A stretch of 64,000 nucleotides of DNA from Anoplopoma fimbria (GCF_027596085.1 NC_072469.1:13227914-13291913); one strand, 5' to 3'. Shown: positions 14,675-36,129, numbered from the stretch's first letter. Made by a program: numbers and translations. Notes: a model not told the origin generated them from the letters alone.

Positions 14675-14958
14675 CAGTGGGTACGGAAAGTATTCAGACC
14701 CCTTTAAATTTTTCACTCTTTGTTTCATTGCAGCCATTTGCTAAAATCGTGGCAGATACTTATGACCATGTGATATTTCAGTTTTTCTTTTTTAATAAAT
14801 TTGCAAAAATTTCTACATTTCTGTTTTTTTCTGTCAAGATGGGTTGCTGAGTGTACATTAATGCGAAAAAAAATGAACTTTTTCGATTTTAGCAAATGGC
14901 TGCAATGAAACAAAGGGTGAAAAATTTAAAGGGGTCTGAATACTTTCCGTACCCACTG
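14675..14958. mobile_element. Tc1/mariner-type MITE, 284 bp
   Basis: The element starts CAGTGGGTACGGAAAGTA and ends with the exact reverse complement. It is flanked by TA on both sides (14673-14674 and 14959-14960), the target duplication of Tc1/mariner transposons. Terminal inverted repeats are 75 bp each (14675-14749 and 14884-14958) with one difference that I can see (CTC versus CCC). The 134-bp centre has no coding capacity. Mobility would have depended on a transposase supplied from elsewhere. The near-perfect arms mean a recent insertion; the arms also create identical short peptide frames on opposite strands, which are not genes. Confidence 0.93.
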
Positions 14959-14960
14959 TA

Positions 14961-16538
<1,578 letters not shown>

Positions 16539-16619
16539 TCAGAACATAAATGGATCATTCCAGGCAAAATAATGAACTAATTGGAAACAGTCAGGGGTTT
16601 ACATTAGGAGCCGGAAGTC

Positions 16620-17015
16620 AGACAAAGTCAGACAGAATGAGAAAAGCTGGGAGAGAGGAGGGGTGAAAGAGAGTCAGAGTAGAAGGAGAGAAGTAGACGC
16701 AAGAGATAAGGTAAATATAAGCCAGGAAGAATGAAAAGAACACTGAAGGAGACGAGAGAAGGAGAGAAAAGGGTGGAGATGAGGAAGTGCAGATGGAAGA
16801 GTGACAGAGGGGAGAGGAGAAAAACAGCTTCGTATAAAGCCCAGGACATCACTGAGGAAGGGGAGAAGGAGCTGGGAATGGTGGAAGAATGAGAGGGAGG
16901 GGTGAGGCTGTGGGAATGAGGTGAAGAGTCAAGGAGAGGCAGGAACACATTGAAAATAAGACTTTTATAACAGGGAAAGAGATGAAAGGGAGGAAGGACG
17001 GTACGGTAAATAACA
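16620..17015. repeat. Polypurine tract (AG-rich, low complexity)
   Basis: Nearly 400 bp dominated by GAGAG, GGAGAA and AAGGAG words on the plus strand with few pyrimidines. No regular period. It is one of a series of such tracts that are mostly purine-rich on the plus strand. Confidence 0.7.
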
Positions 17016-19032
17016 GGGAGGCTTAACAATTGTCACTTTGGCTCATTTTTCATTGATAATCATTTCCCCCTTAACCTGGGATCATGTGCATCATTACCTC
17101 AGGTCATTCAGTTCTTGTTCTTCAACTACATTTCCCAAATACAAATATTACAAATAAGCATCGGTGATAAGTGGTGTGACGCCCTGTAGTTGACCCGTCA
17201 TAATGTGAAAGAAAGTTTTACTGCTGATCGTTATCCAACGATTTTCAATAAAAAGATGCGTTCTGGAGATCAGCATTAATTATTACCTTAGCTTTTGAGT
17301 TGACTATACCTGACAAATGTGTAATGAAAGAAGGAGGACCAGAGCTAGTAACACTAGCAGAACAGAGTACAGTCATTTATTTCCTATTCATTTAAATTGT
17401 TTGTTTTATGCAAATAAATACTGTGGATAGCTATAACTAAATACATAAACACTGAGAATTTTTGACAGTTAATATAGATTTGGGGCTGGCCGAAACTCTT
17501 TTTCGGGAAGATGGTGAAAAGAAAATAGATATAACAGCTGCTATAACAAAACAACAACAACAACGATCTATACCGGCCGGTATGGCTCATCAACTACCAG
17601 TGATGGCTGGGGTTGGGTTAACAGAAGAATCCCACTGCTGCCCACTCAGAAGACACTGGAACCGTCGTTTGTTAAACATGCAAACAAGACAGAAAGTGAG
17701 CAAGAAGGACAAGGAAAGACAGCGACAGACAAAAAGAGAGGGAGAGGGAGAGAGCACATACAAAGGGACATACATTCAAATCAACTGAATAATGGAGGAA
17801 TGTTAATGGTCCTCCTAATTATAACCAGGCTTCCATTAGCAGATGCAGGCTGACGATCTGCCACAGCTGGATAAATGCTGTCCCTCCAAACCATGGCCTT
17901 ACACGCACACTTACACTTACACAATAAACATCCAGGAACATCTGGCTGCTGTGTTGCACACGTATGCACAGACACACTCTCATTCAGTGTCACCACCTCT
18001 GCAAGGGTGCCATCAGCACCGTGAATATACCCGATTATATACAAAGGGGCACTGCGTCTCTTCATTTTGGTCGCATGCACGAATTCATATCCGTGCACAA
18101 GTGTGCGTTTCAGTGTTCACACTGCAATCCTGTCTAACACAGTCCCCAGGGTGCATCAGGTGTCCTGATCCTAACCTCATTACTACCATGTCTACATGGT
18201 GCCTCATCATTACACTGCTTAACCAGACCACAGGAGGCCAAGCCAAGGTCAACAGTCTCATACACACACTCTCTCCGTGTCTGTTCTGTTAACCGGCTCT
18301 GTCTTTCCTTAAACTAGCAACCTCAAGATGGATTACGAGTCTGGGACACCGTACAGAAGAAGCACTGACTGTCACATGAACCTTGGTCTTCCTCTGAGAA
18401 AGTGTAAGATGTCCTTAGCCTTTTATGTTTTGACACTGATGTGTAGAGTCAAGGTTGGTGAGGTTGGAGTAGAAGTTTCCAGATAGCTTGTCTCAGCATC
18501 AGGTAAACACAGACACAGCTATATTTGCCTTTAAAAAAGAAATGAATGACAACTCCTACTAATTCAAATTTCTGAGAAAATTCGCATTCTTCACACAAAT
18601 GTTTATTAACTTCTAATGTAATGAGGTGCAGACCATTAAAGTGCAGGACCAAAGGCTGTGGAAAGTCTTAACGGCTCAACACGTGGCTTGACCTATCAGA
18701 TAGATCATTTTTGCTAGACCGCATTAAGGAATGAGGGTGTAATGAAGTGCGTGTGCTCTCTTGTGTAGATGTGGGCGAATGCTGGTGTGTAAACATACGT
18801 GGCTCTCCTATGCGCTTAGTGTTTCCCAAGTACGTGTGTGTGCGAGTATGTATGCACCAGTCACCTTGAGGTGTGACATGGCCGACCTCTCACGTGGTCC
18901 AGTGGGCAGGTGGATCAATCAAGTGTTTCCCCTCTAGACCCGTCAAGCCTAATGCTTGACGGGCAAGAGCATGAGAGCTGGATTAGCGCCGCGAGACATG
19001 CTCTCATGAGCTAGAAATTCAGGAGGGCATCT
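17016..19032. other. Non-coding
   Basis: No exon recognised; short purine-rich run at 17690-17755. Confidence 0.45.
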
Positions 19033-19053
19033 CTCACACACACGCACGCGCAC

Positions 19054-19108
<55 letters not shown>
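19033..19108. repeat. (CA)n/(CG) compound microsatellite
   Basis: CA array interrupted at its left end by CGCACGCG units. Alternating purine-pyrimidine throughout. Confidence 0.95.
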
Positions 19109-19112
<4 letters not shown>

Positions 19113-19454
19113 CACCAGTTCCATGAAAATTCAGGAGCCGGTAGGACGTGTAAGTGCCTCTCCTGTCAACTGTAGAAACTAAAATAAGTCCATGAAGACC
19201 GGTCTCATGAATATATATACTCAACATTTTCAAGTCTTGAAGGACTTTTGAGCATGATCAGGAATGTTTATGAATATACCTTTGCATTATATATGTATCA
19301 TATTATGTCAACAACGCAGAACAGTGATGCCACAAACGTACATGTGCAAAGATGTTATGATTGAGGGTGTTTGTGGCTGGGGGTTACCTTATACATTGTA
19401 CTCATTAACAATTGATTGTTACATATGTTAACATTATCTTTTGTTGCTAAAGTG

Positions 19455-20160
19455 ACCAGGCGGAAACTTGCGGTTCTGTAAAGTGAAGTCAATGTGGAAG
19501 TGACTTCAACTTGCATTCTCTCTACCGCCAGCAGGGGGCGACTCCTCTGGTTGTATAGAAGTCTATAGAAGACTCTACTTCTCTCTTGATTTATTCCCTC
19601 AGTAAACATTGTAAACATGAGTTTATGGTCTCAATCTCTGGTTTCAAGTCTTCTTCAATACAGCATGATGTTCATTTAGTAAATGATGGTCCATTTAGAG
19701 TCAAATAGATCATAAAGCAGGGTATGCTTTTTAGGCGGGGCTAACTTGTAATTTGCAGGTTGCTACCCCAGCGTTGTCCGGTCTGGGAGTCCATGCTTCT
19801 GTCTTAGAACTTTAACCCCTTCAGTGTGTTTCACTTCATGAAAGTTAATTGTAATATTCTGGTCCCCTAGAAATGTCTGTGTCACAATCCGTTGTACGTA
19901 GCGCCACCCTCTTGTGTCACTTCTGGTTGCAAAAAAACAGAAGGTACCCGATTGTGATTGACAGGTCGCTACCGCTACCAGGGCCGTATACAGCATCTCT
20001 ACATTACTATTCTGCAGTCCAAATTTGGTCGCTTCCATTCACTGGTTGCAATAAATACAGTTGGTGACGGCCAAAACCCAAGATGGCCTCAAAACGGCAG
20101 TCTACAAACCAACGGGGGACGTCACGAAGACTACATCCACTTCTTATCGACAGTCTATGA
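19455..20160 (-). mobile_element. Dispersed fish repeat, copy 1 (longest)
   Basis: Read on the minus strand from 20160 it begins TCATAGACTGTCGATAAG and passes through GTAGACTGCCGTTTTGAG. It ends near 19455 with the words CCCCCTGCTGGCGG and GAAGTCACTTCC. The same family is present at 38013-38226 and 57933-58435. I recognise it as a very common teleost interspersed repeat that starts CATAGACTGTATATAA and is non-coding, but I cannot assign its class. An open frame of 91 codons inside it is not a gene. This copy has an internal segment (about 19940-20070 on the plus strand) that copy 3 lacks. Confidence 0.75.
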
Positions 20161-22171
<2,011 letters not shown>

Positions 22172-22208
<37 letters not shown>

Positions 22209-22270
22209 CGTGCATGCGTGCATGCGTGTGTGCGTGCGTGCGTGCATGCGTGCGAGCGTGAGCGTGTGTG
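22172..22270. repeat. (GT)n-(GCGT/GCAT)n compound microsatellite
   Basis: A (GT) array runs straight into GCGTGCGTGCATGC units, all strictly alternating purine and pyrimidine. Confidence 0.95.
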
Positions 22271-22338
22271 CATCTGTGTGTCAGCAGCTGCAGGTCAGAA
22301 AGGCCTTATTACGTGGACTGAGGGGTAGAGACAGTGTA

Positions 22339-22369
22339 GTGTGTGTGTGTGTGTGTGTGCGTGTGCGTG

Positions 22370-22401
<32 letters not shown>

Positions 22402-22404
22402 TGT
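22339..22404. repeat. (GT)n-(GCGT)n compound microsatellite
   Basis: GT units followed by about nine GCGT units; alternating purine-pyrimidine with high GC. Confidence 0.95.
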
Positions 22405-22694
22405 CTGGAACACTTCACAGGGAGAGAGACAAAGTGTTGACTAATTAAGTGATATTACAGTTCCAGTTGGCTTTACTTTGCTGCACAGCACCATGCACCA
22501 ACACCCCCCCACTTTCTGTTAACTGTGGCCTTTGTATAAATGTATGATGTAAAGAGAGAGTCCAGACCATGCACAAGACAGTCAAGATAAGACAAAAGTA
22601 ACAGCAACCAATGAGGTGGGATATTACTTTTTCTTTGTCTGTACACTACAGCAGGTACCTAGGTGTGGATGGGTCTACTGTGTTTGATGCAGTG

Positions 22695-26763
<4,069 letters not shown>

Positions 26764-28590
26764 ATTCTTGTCTCAACATACCCCATAGTACATGCAGAAT
26801 GTTCAAATACCTCCTCTTGGGGTTGTTGGAAAATAATTCGGGATATGTGGGAATTAATTTACTGAAGTCAATTTGGCTGAGGAAAAGCACACATGAAGTA
26901 ATTCTTAGAAATCCTGACATGTCACTGATGGATAATATGAGTCTCAGACATTTTCTATTAGAATATGCCTCTGCCAGCCTTAGATCATATCCCCAAGATC
27001 CCTTTCTCCTGTGCCGGCTGTTTTGCAGTCCCCATCAGCCTCCCTACGGTCTCAATAAAGAAGAAATATTGAGAGCTCACTGCCTGCTTTCCTTTCAAAT
27101 ATTAAGCCCTGAGGGCAAAGACAGAGTGGGAGACCCTCCCTGGCTTCTGTGTAATATGAGCTATAAGTTGCAGGGGCCACAGCGGTGCTGCACCTTGATG
27201 TCTGTGGTGAATAATGCACGTAGATGGGGCCCCAAGCTAGCCCCAATGCTCATGTGTTGTCACTACGCTGGGGCCAGTGGCCTAGAGGCAAGCAGCTCTA
27301 TAGGGTTACATCTGTTATCACAGGTTATCTGTGGATCTGAAGCCAGCCGGGCAGCTGACCAGCACTAGGGTTTCAGCTGGCGCCAGGGGGATCTCTCGCT
27401 GACATGGAGTCATATTCAAACATAACAGTGTGGAGTGTCCCCGGATTTAGGATAAGTGGTTTTGAATGCAGGAAATCCCTTCAGGAAATCAGTAGGAAAG
27501 CCCACAGTGACAACAACCATGTCTTCTTTGACGTTTCTAGAACACTGTTTGCAGTGGTACAGCTGAGGCTACTAGGGATGACAACTGAAACATTTTTGCT
27601 TCATGATAATGATGATGACTGTGGTGTTTGTGGCGTCAGTAATAGCATTAGCAATGGTCCTGTTCATGTAAATGGTGATAGAAATGATCATGGTGATGAT
27701 AATATGAGCGATTAAAAAGCATTGAGATTAGTAGTCACAGCATTGTTTCTTTTTACTGTCCAGAGTCAGGCTTAACTGGACTCTCATGCTAGTTTTAACG
27801 TTAGTATTAAATCCCGGTTTTATTGTCCAGAGACAGCTGTCCAGCTGTTTGGGTAATTTAGCCACGTTCTCAGACAGATATCGGCTGTTTATTGTGCTTA
27901 GAGGTTTAGTCGCTTCAGTGCTGACGGACAGAAATTGTGGGAAATGACAAAGAAAGTGCTGGAAAAGGAATAAATGCAGATTGCAACTGTTCCCACTATA
28001 TTCAATATATATATAAAAAAAAAAGCCAGATGTTGGTGTGTGTGAAGGGGCTTTGTCTGGTTACAAAAGGGGCTTTATTGTACTTTTCTACTATTTACAT
28101 CTAAAGGTAGTGCACAAGTTGCTGCACAGGCAGTTCCCAAATATTCCAAAGATGAATCCTTTTCTTCTCTCTAGGGGATCAGGAGGTAGATGTCTACTGT
28201 AGTTGTCAACAATAAATAATATGTATTATAGGTGACAGCATTGAAGGTGTCCTTGGTCCTACTTTACAGGAAGACTGTTGTTAGGGACAGGTGGAACTCC
28301 TGGCTGACCGCCGAATGCACTACCTCCTGCCTCCCTCAAAGAGGGCATCTGGGAGAGGTTCCAGAAAACTTTGTTGGGAAGGAGATGCAGTCTCTGGCTT
28401 AGCATATCCCCAGACTGGAGGAGACTGTACTACTCAAAGAGTGGAACATATTTACAGAGATAATTGAGAGCCTAGTGAAAATTTGCTGTATACTTAAATA
28501 GTACCATTCAACATCATGGAAATAAGTCTTCATACTCAAATTACATTATTCCATTCCATATAGTTGCTTGCAGTTAGTTATAGTTGATTA
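26764..28590. other. Non-coding
   Basis: No exon recognised. About 26990-27400 is a complex, GC-moderate stretch without repeats and could be a conserved element, but nothing in it identifies a function. Confidence 0.4.
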
Positions 28591-28993
28591 ATTTATACTC
28601 GCCGTAGTGAAGCCAGAAAATGATGTAATCAAGACCGGCGCGTGGGGCGCATAGGTTCCCTTAGTGGTCACAGCGCTTGGTCTTGCAGCTGAAATTTTGA
28701 TACGTTCGGCGCACGCAATCATGTGACTGTCAGAAGTAGTTCACTTATAAAACACTATTTACATGTCTTGGGATTATACATAGAAGGCCAATTCCCTTTT
28801 AGATGCTTTAGAAACAGGAGGTCTTAAAAATCTTTCTTTGAGTAAATATCTTTCAGCCAAATCAAGAAGTTAACAGGATATTCAGCCTTTGTTTCTTAGT
28901 AGCGCAATAATGTATAAACGCCTGCGTTCATGCTCGGAGCTTGTGCACCGTCTTTGGAGGTTCGCGCTACGGCGCCAGGCGTGAGTATAAACA
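28591..28993. mobile_element. Candidate MITE (PIF/Harbinger-like ends)
   Basis: The left end reads TTTATACTCGCCGTAGTG. The right end, reverse-complemented, reads TTTATACTCACGCC, then TGGCGCCGTAGCG. The shared TTTATACT...CGCCGTAG words make an imperfect terminal inverted repeat with an indel. The interior is unusually rich in GGCGC/GCGC words compared with its surroundings. Fish Harbinger-type MITEs commonly start TTTATACT. I could not confirm a 3-bp target duplication. Confidence 0.45.
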
Positions 28994-30124
28994 AAGCTTA
29001 AATCACTGGAGAAGGTTCTCCTCTGGCCGGTGTCTCCATCTCTGTAATAAAATGTATTCTTTAACCAGTTTTGTTAATTGGGGTTTAATCTACTAAAGCA
29101 TAATAGACATTTATGTTTATCAAATGCTGAGAGGTAACAAGAAAATGCATAGATTTCCAGAAGGTAAAATACATCCACCGTGTTTGCTGTACACAGACCG
29201 ATCATGCTTACTGTTGTGCCTAGTTAGCCCGCTAAGGCCCATTCTGAGCCAGGAAAAACCCTGGTCTTGTCATGTGACTCGTACATGTTTTGTCTGCCTC
29301 ATTAGCCTGCCATACATTATGCGCACCCAATTCTGTAGCTGCTTTAATGACAATTAAGGCTTGAATCCCCATTAGCCGTCTATCATATTCTTGACTTTCC
29401 TTTATCTGAATTCAACATATGGATAAAATGTAATTTAATGAGAAGCCAGCTGTATAAAATGATGTATGTGTATCACAGTGCACTGTATATTAAATGCCAG
29501 GGATTTTCCCCTTTGTTATTTATTTTATGATACCTCATCAGGATTTCTGTAAGAATAATTTGGTACTGGTCCAAGTGTTCTGGAAGATCTCAATGTCCCA
29601 GAGAAATGGGAGAAATTCCACTCAAATGTATAAAATATATTTTATTGTAGCTGTTTTTTTCCAGGGGAGGGGGGGGTTTCACCACTGCTCAGTAGTCATG
29701 CTTTTCTTCTTGCCTTCCTTTCTATTATCCTCTAGTGTGTCTATCATTTGCTCTTTCCATTCGCTCCCTCCACTAATAGCATTGGAAAAGACATACTACC
29801 CAATAACTTGTGTCTGCGCAAATGCCATTTATCCTTCCCGTGCCGTTTAAGTGCTCAAATAAATATCACAGCAACATTAGACGTGATTGGTATTCAAAGA
29901 CTAAGCAAGGGTGGAAGAAGAAGTCCCCGTTCTATCACTGTTGCCAGTTGTTTTTGACACGGTTTTGTGCGTTTGGATTGTCTTCCCAACCTGATATTTG
30001 ACAGCATATTGCAGGAACCACAATGGGTGAGTAATACTGTCACTGTCAATCGAGTCATGTATTCAAACATTGCCATTCCAGCAGATGAAAATGAAATGGA
30101 GCCACTGATGTATACAAAAAAACA

Positions 30125-30128
<4 letters not shown>
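28994..30128. other. Non-coding
   Basis: No exon recognised. Stretch 29100-29400 is complex, repeat-free sequence of CNE-like appearance. Confidence 0.4.

Positions 30129-30216
<88 letters not shown>
30129..30216. repeat. (CA)n microsatellite
   Basis: About 44 units. Confidence 0.97.
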
Positions 30217-30219
<3 letters not shown>

Positions 30220-30676
30220 ACAAAACAAGCACAAAGATATTACAAAACGCACACAAAATTGAGGTTGCTGAAGCATAATAATTCTGTACATGTTCAACAT
30301 CATTAGTTGTGCTGGGTTATTAAACATTCCCTTAACAGACTTTCACAATAATATGTCAACACCATCAATCAACTTTGCAAGCATAAGGCTCTGGTTCTCA
30401 GTGGGGTTCAGAGCAAAACCAGCCAGCCAACGACGTAAGGCTTTGTTTCTGCCTAGCTTATTGCAGAACTGATCAATTTATGTAAAGAAAGCAAAAAGAA
30501 AGGTTTTAAACATTGATCTTTTTTTTTTTCTCAAATATGAATATACTCACACCTAACATAAAACATTAAAACATTAAAATTGTTACATCTGGTGTTGCAT
30601 GCCATCACCTCCTTATTTATCATTAAATGTAATTAATATACATTTTTGTCATTAAAAAGAGCAGGGTCGTCATCAC

Positions 30677-30680
<4 letters not shown>
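30217..30680. other. AT-rich non-coding spacer between two arrays
   Basis: Nothing recognised beyond AT-rich sequence. Confidence 0.4.

Positions 30681-30764
<84 letters not shown>
30681..30764. repeat. (GT)n microsatellite
   Basis: About 42 units, 460 bp from a CA array in the opposite orientation. Confidence 0.97.
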
Positions 30765-30765
<1 letters not shown>

Positions 30766-33700
30766 AACATAAAACAGTATCATTAAGTGACAATGATACA
30801 GTGATGATCAGAGATTCTCTAGGAAATAGTTCAAGCATACATTCTTAAAAAATATATCTACAATTTGATTTATTTACTTACAATAATAAAATTGAAGTCT
30901 GCGAGCAGAAAAACAGTATTACAAAAATAAAAGTTCATCTATCCGAAAGGAGAACATTTATTTTGTATTACTGTAGAACTGGAATATCCGCTGATAAAGG
31001 TAAAGCTGATGATACAGAAGCAGGTCCAACTCTAACAGTATGCATCTCTCCACAGCTTCAGAGGGAACAGAGCCTGTGCTCCATGGTCAGCATAAACTTT
31101 GGCTGTTCAAAGGCCTCTTTGAACAGCCACTTCCTTTTCTGATCAAGCGTTTTTATTCTCTTTCCATAAGATAAAAAAGTGGTCAACAGTAAGCTGGGAG
31201 GAAATTTACAGAGGAAAACCAAGAAGTCGACTGTTTGATGTCTGTAGCAGCTTTTTGGTCAATGAGAACACTTTCTCAATGCAACTAAATTGAAGAAATT
31301 CAGAAACTCATGGCCTGATGCTTTTTTAGTGGTGTGAATGGCAGTCCTGGTGTGAACACATGACTGCTGCTGTCTTGCACCAAGAAAGTTATACCTAACA
31401 CAATCCAAAAGTTGCTTTTCCCCAAATAAATACAAAAGACAAAAGCATAAGTCTAATACATATTTAATTATCTTCTGTGATTGCCATTTCAATTGAGGAC
31501 AAATCTATTTCCAGCTCAAAAACAGTGGTAACCATCACAAAGCCCTTTACCAACTCTAATTATGATGTCAAACATCAGCAACCAAGTACTTGCTGTAATG
31601 TGACACGTGTAATAAAAGTGACTCTTCTACAATGACTTTCATGAGCTCCAGGGTACAAAGTGTGAATACCGCAGGTACTCTGTATATTAAACGTTTTGGT
31701 ATGTCTTTACCAAAGTAAAACCAATTTAAAAGAGCCACATAAAAAGGATTCTGTCAGGGGGAACAGCATGAGGTGCCCTGGTGCGTGGGCGGACCGATAG
31801 ATACACTGCTCTATGTGGAAGCTATGAAGCTTGCTAGTTTGATTTGACTGCTGATCTCTGGCTCCCTTAAAAAGTTACATGGAACTTTTTCAGATACTAA
31901 TCTGTTTGAATGTTTCCTAACATTTTGGACAGCTGGGTCGATGTTCAGACTCCTTGCCCTACCCCACAGTAAGCTGACACATTATAGGAGGAATTCCCTT
32001 CTCGGAGGAATGGAGAGAGATTGAAAAGAGGGTTTTACGTCAGAGGGTGCAAGCAAAAACAGGCCATAAAGGGACGGGAAAGGAAGAGGGGACACAGAGA
32101 CAGAGAGGACAGAGGATAAGAGAAGGATTGGAAATAGAAGAAAAATAGAAAAGAAAGAGGACTTAACAACTTTTTACATTTTTAACAGTGGGACGCTGTG
32201 CCAGAGAAGGTGCCAAGGTATTATTATATGCATTTTTATATCTTTTTTTTGTTTTGGATCTATTGCTATTCAAATGAGGAAATGCATACGTATGTGAGGG
32301 AGCAAGCCTGCAGAAAACAAAGGAGAGCCAGTGAGAAAGCAACAGAGCGACAGACTGATAGAGTGAGTGAGTGATGAGGTGAAGGATGGTTAGGCGCCGT
32401 TCTGATATGGCTGGACCAAAAGAAAGAGGGAATGAGTGACAGTGCCGAGCTAATGTTCCAGACCATTTCCTAGGGCTGTGCCACTGGGGAAGGACGGTCT
32501 GCGGTAATTCTAATTGAAATGTAACTTATCAACAGCAAATAAGCCAGGCCCATAATATTAATGGACATGTACTGTATGCAGCAACACACAACATTAGTGC
32601 TCTCCAAAAGAGAAACAACAGAGAGAGGAGTAAACATTTAATGCATTAGAAGAATAATGGCGAGCAACAAATTAGAGTGGTGCAGATGAATGCAACTTTG
32701 ATGAGTTGCACTTGACGATTTTACACTTAGAGTAAAAGCCATGGGACAGGTAGGTTAGTCAAACCCACGCGCTGCTGCTTGTCTGTGCGTCACATATGGG
32801 CTGTGGGGTTTGGCACTTTCTATGCAGCCTCCTCCCTTTGCTAGAAATTTCCACTAATAACGGAAAAATACGAGATATCTGTTAAAACAACATGAATATT
32901 TACAAAAGAGTTAGTCCTTCCTTAACACGAATATGGATGCATATATATTTTAAGAATTCAGTTTTTAAGCATTGTTTAACGCCTATAATTACTATAGGAA
33001 ACGCTTATAATGCTTTTAAGCTTCCAATGGGTGCTGTCCACATTAGCTGTAGAACAAATGCTGATCATAAAAAAAAGAAAAAATGCTCTTTGTTCACAAG
33101 AAGAACGTTTTTGGTACACTAAACAGTAAAGGGATCCAAAATAAACCAATTACTAAAATTATCTCCACAACAGCCTGAAAGAGTACAAAGCTGACACATT
33201 CTGCATGCAGTCCAGCCTATTGGGGACTAAAAATATTGTCTTCAGTTGCATGAATCAAAACCTAAGTGAAGCTTGTGATGCATTGATCTGAACAGTTTCG
33301 GGGGAATACAATACAGCATAGTCAAAGCAGATCAGTTTGTGTAACTCTGAACATGACAATTAGAAAGAGGCAGAAATAAACAAAAATAGAGGAAAAGGGA
33401 GGCAGAGGGGAGTCCTTGTCCTCTGAATCAGGTGTCTGCTTTACATCAGCCAGCGGTTTGTCACACACAGGTCTCAAATAAACAATGACGTAGGCATGTA
33501 GGCAAACTTTCGTGATGAGCATTTGTTTAGCCACACACACATACACACCAAGCCATTTCCTCAGTCAGCAGGAGACTGCCGAGGATCGTCACTGAAACAT
33601 CTCACTTCTACTTTAAACTCTCTCCATATAGCTTCATATGCACATAAACACACAGGTGCACAAAAGAAAGCACACTCTTGGAAATTCTCAAAGTACACAC

Positions 33701-36085
33701 CTGAAAGCACACACATCGCATTCCTTAGAATAATTAATGTATCCTGTTCCACATTGCTTTTTTTGTTTAATATGATATATTACTCTATTTGCCATTCTTA
33801 TTCTGGCCCAAAACCATTTCCTCTGTGCGTTCAGAAGCATAGGAGCTACAGCAGCTGAGAAAGCTTTGATTTGAGTGTTTACTCCGTGGAGGAGAATGAA
33901 ACACATCTGACAGATATTGGGGCTCTCTGCAGCGAAGGGTTGATTGACAGGCACTGAGGACTTGTGCCATGCAGGCAAATGAAGTAATAAAGCTATAAGA
34001 ATGGACCCGCTCTACCTATTACTGTCTCTGAGTGTCAATTGCTCTTCATGAGTGCTGTGTTAGGTCAGTCCAGCTGGCACCGTGGCAGGACCCATAAGTC
34101 TCCTCGGGTTTTATGGAACAGTTGCTAAAGCAAAGCCTAAAGCAGTGTACTAGAGACAGGCTACTGTCTGCACCCTCCTGCCAACCAATCATCGCACAGA
34201 ATGCTTCATGCCAAGCACCTCAGACACTAGCTCTGAAATTATTTTTCGTTTATTTCGGCCAAACAAACACAATATTGAATAGCCATTTTGTCTTAATTGG
34301 CTTCAAGACATCAGACATAAGTATTAAGATACCACAATTGTGGATTTGCATGCCCGGAGATCCTTCACACCTTCCAGTTTTTCTCTGTTAAACAAATCCT
34401 TGTGATATCATAGCTGTTTATACAGGATATCTGTACGCCTGTCGCTACATGTACAGTAAGAAAAACCCTTTTAGTTGAAACAAGTTATAGGACTTGTTTG
34501 GATCCAATGGTTGTATAACAGGCATCCACTGTGGCTCTGACACGGAAAAGCAAGCAAGATTGACGAGTGCTGCATAGGCTAACAAGACCGTGAGTGAAGG
34601 AGGCAGACTCACTGCACCCATTAAACACAGCACCACAACATCCATCTATCAGGCTGTCATTTATGGTGTCCGGCTGGACGCACACAATTCTTGTCTGTGT
34701 GTAGGTGTGTGACAGTGACAAGGAGACCAAGTGAATGATGTGAATGTGTAACATCACAAATTATTGTTTTATGTCTTCATGTCATTTATAAGCCTTTTAG
34801 TTCACCTGCACTGCAAAGATACATGTATTGACCTGTTGAATATGAACAATAGGGATGTCAGGAGATAAGATACTTAGGTACCAAGTCGATGCTTTAATTA
34901 TGAAAATTTGACACTCTTTTTATACATTTTTTTACAATACCGCAGGTATGGCCCAGGGATCGAGACTTTTCCAGAAAATGTCCCTAATATGCTCCATTGT
35001 GAACTACAAATCAGTGTTGGAATGGGCAGGAGGAGAGATAGTTAACATTAGCTGTGCAGCCTGTGGGCAGCACAGTCTTACTAGCTTAAATAAAGGAGCT
35101 CACAGCTAACGTATGGAGGTTGTATTGAGTTACATCATGATTGCTTTTAAGCAGTATCAATTTGTTTTGGACAAAGGCAAACTATAACATTATCAAATGT
35201 CAATATTGTCAAATTTAGGGAATTCAAAATGTATGGTTTGGCATGCACAATTTATTAGATAAGATTCACTTTATTTCAAGTGGGTCACTGCAGATGCAAT
35301 TAACAAAGATGCACATAAAATTATATCAATAAAAGTAAATCAATCAAACAAAAACATGTTAAAAATGCTAAAAATAGCATTTTAATGTCTAAAACTCAGC
35401 CGATTAGATAAACAGTATCACAGCTGGATGCTATAAAGGGAGAACAAATGTCCCTGGGGGTTCAAAAGATAACATAGGAAAATGTCTTCCTTTTGTAAAA
35501 CTGCAACAAAAGTCAGGGCCTAGTTTTTGTAACATTACAATAACAACCAAACAATAATGTCATAACTATTAACTTAGGTTTTGTGTTCGAGATATTGGGT
35601 CATGATTTGATAAACCTATTTAGGTTTAAGTTAAAGTTTTGGAAATTAGTTTTATCCAATAATTTATCCTGGCTGAGTCCACACAATTAATACATATCTA
35701 ATAGATTATATTAAAAGTGCAAATGTGCTTAATAAATATGTCAGCTCGGCATATTAAAAAATGATTTGGAACCGATGTCGGCTTTGATGGCTAGCCTGCA
35801 AGCAAAGTTGCTGTGGTAGCAGGGGAAACATGAGGAACTCAAACTACAAACTTGAATGAATACGGACCAATCCTCTTCAGAACAGAACCTTTCAAATCTG
35901 GTGCGTGCAACTTTGTGTGTGACTGTGTGCGCCTATGTATGTGCGTGCATGCGAGAGAGAGAGACAGAGAGAGACTAACAAGCAACTGGACAGGATACCC
36001 CTATTCATATTACAGTCCACTGAGACTTTCCATAACAGGCCCCCTCTATCTCTCTTTCCCTCCCTCTCTCTCTTGCCCGCCCACG

Positions 36086-36088
<3 letters not shown>
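30765..36088. other. Non-coding
   Basis: No exon recognised in 5.3 kb. It holds a purine-rich tract at about 32010-32460, a perfect hairpin at 31101-31128, and at about 34852 a stretch starting AGGGATGTCAGGAGATA that may be a decayed fish MITE. Confidence 0.45.
31101..31128. repeat. Perfect 12-bp inverted repeat, 4-nt loop
   Basis: GGCTGTTCAAAG and CTTTGAACAGCC flank GCCT. GC content is moderate, so this is a stable hairpin; function unknown. Confidence 0.85.

Positions 36089-36127
<39 letters not shown>
36089..36127. repeat. (CA)n microsatellite
   Basis: About 19 units, directly preceded by a CT-rich stretch. Confidence 0.95.

Positions 36128-36129
<2 letters not shown>

Noticed and set aside
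19763..20038. 91-codon minus-strand frame
   Set aside because: Lies within a dispersed non-coding repeat and is not kept in the other copies.
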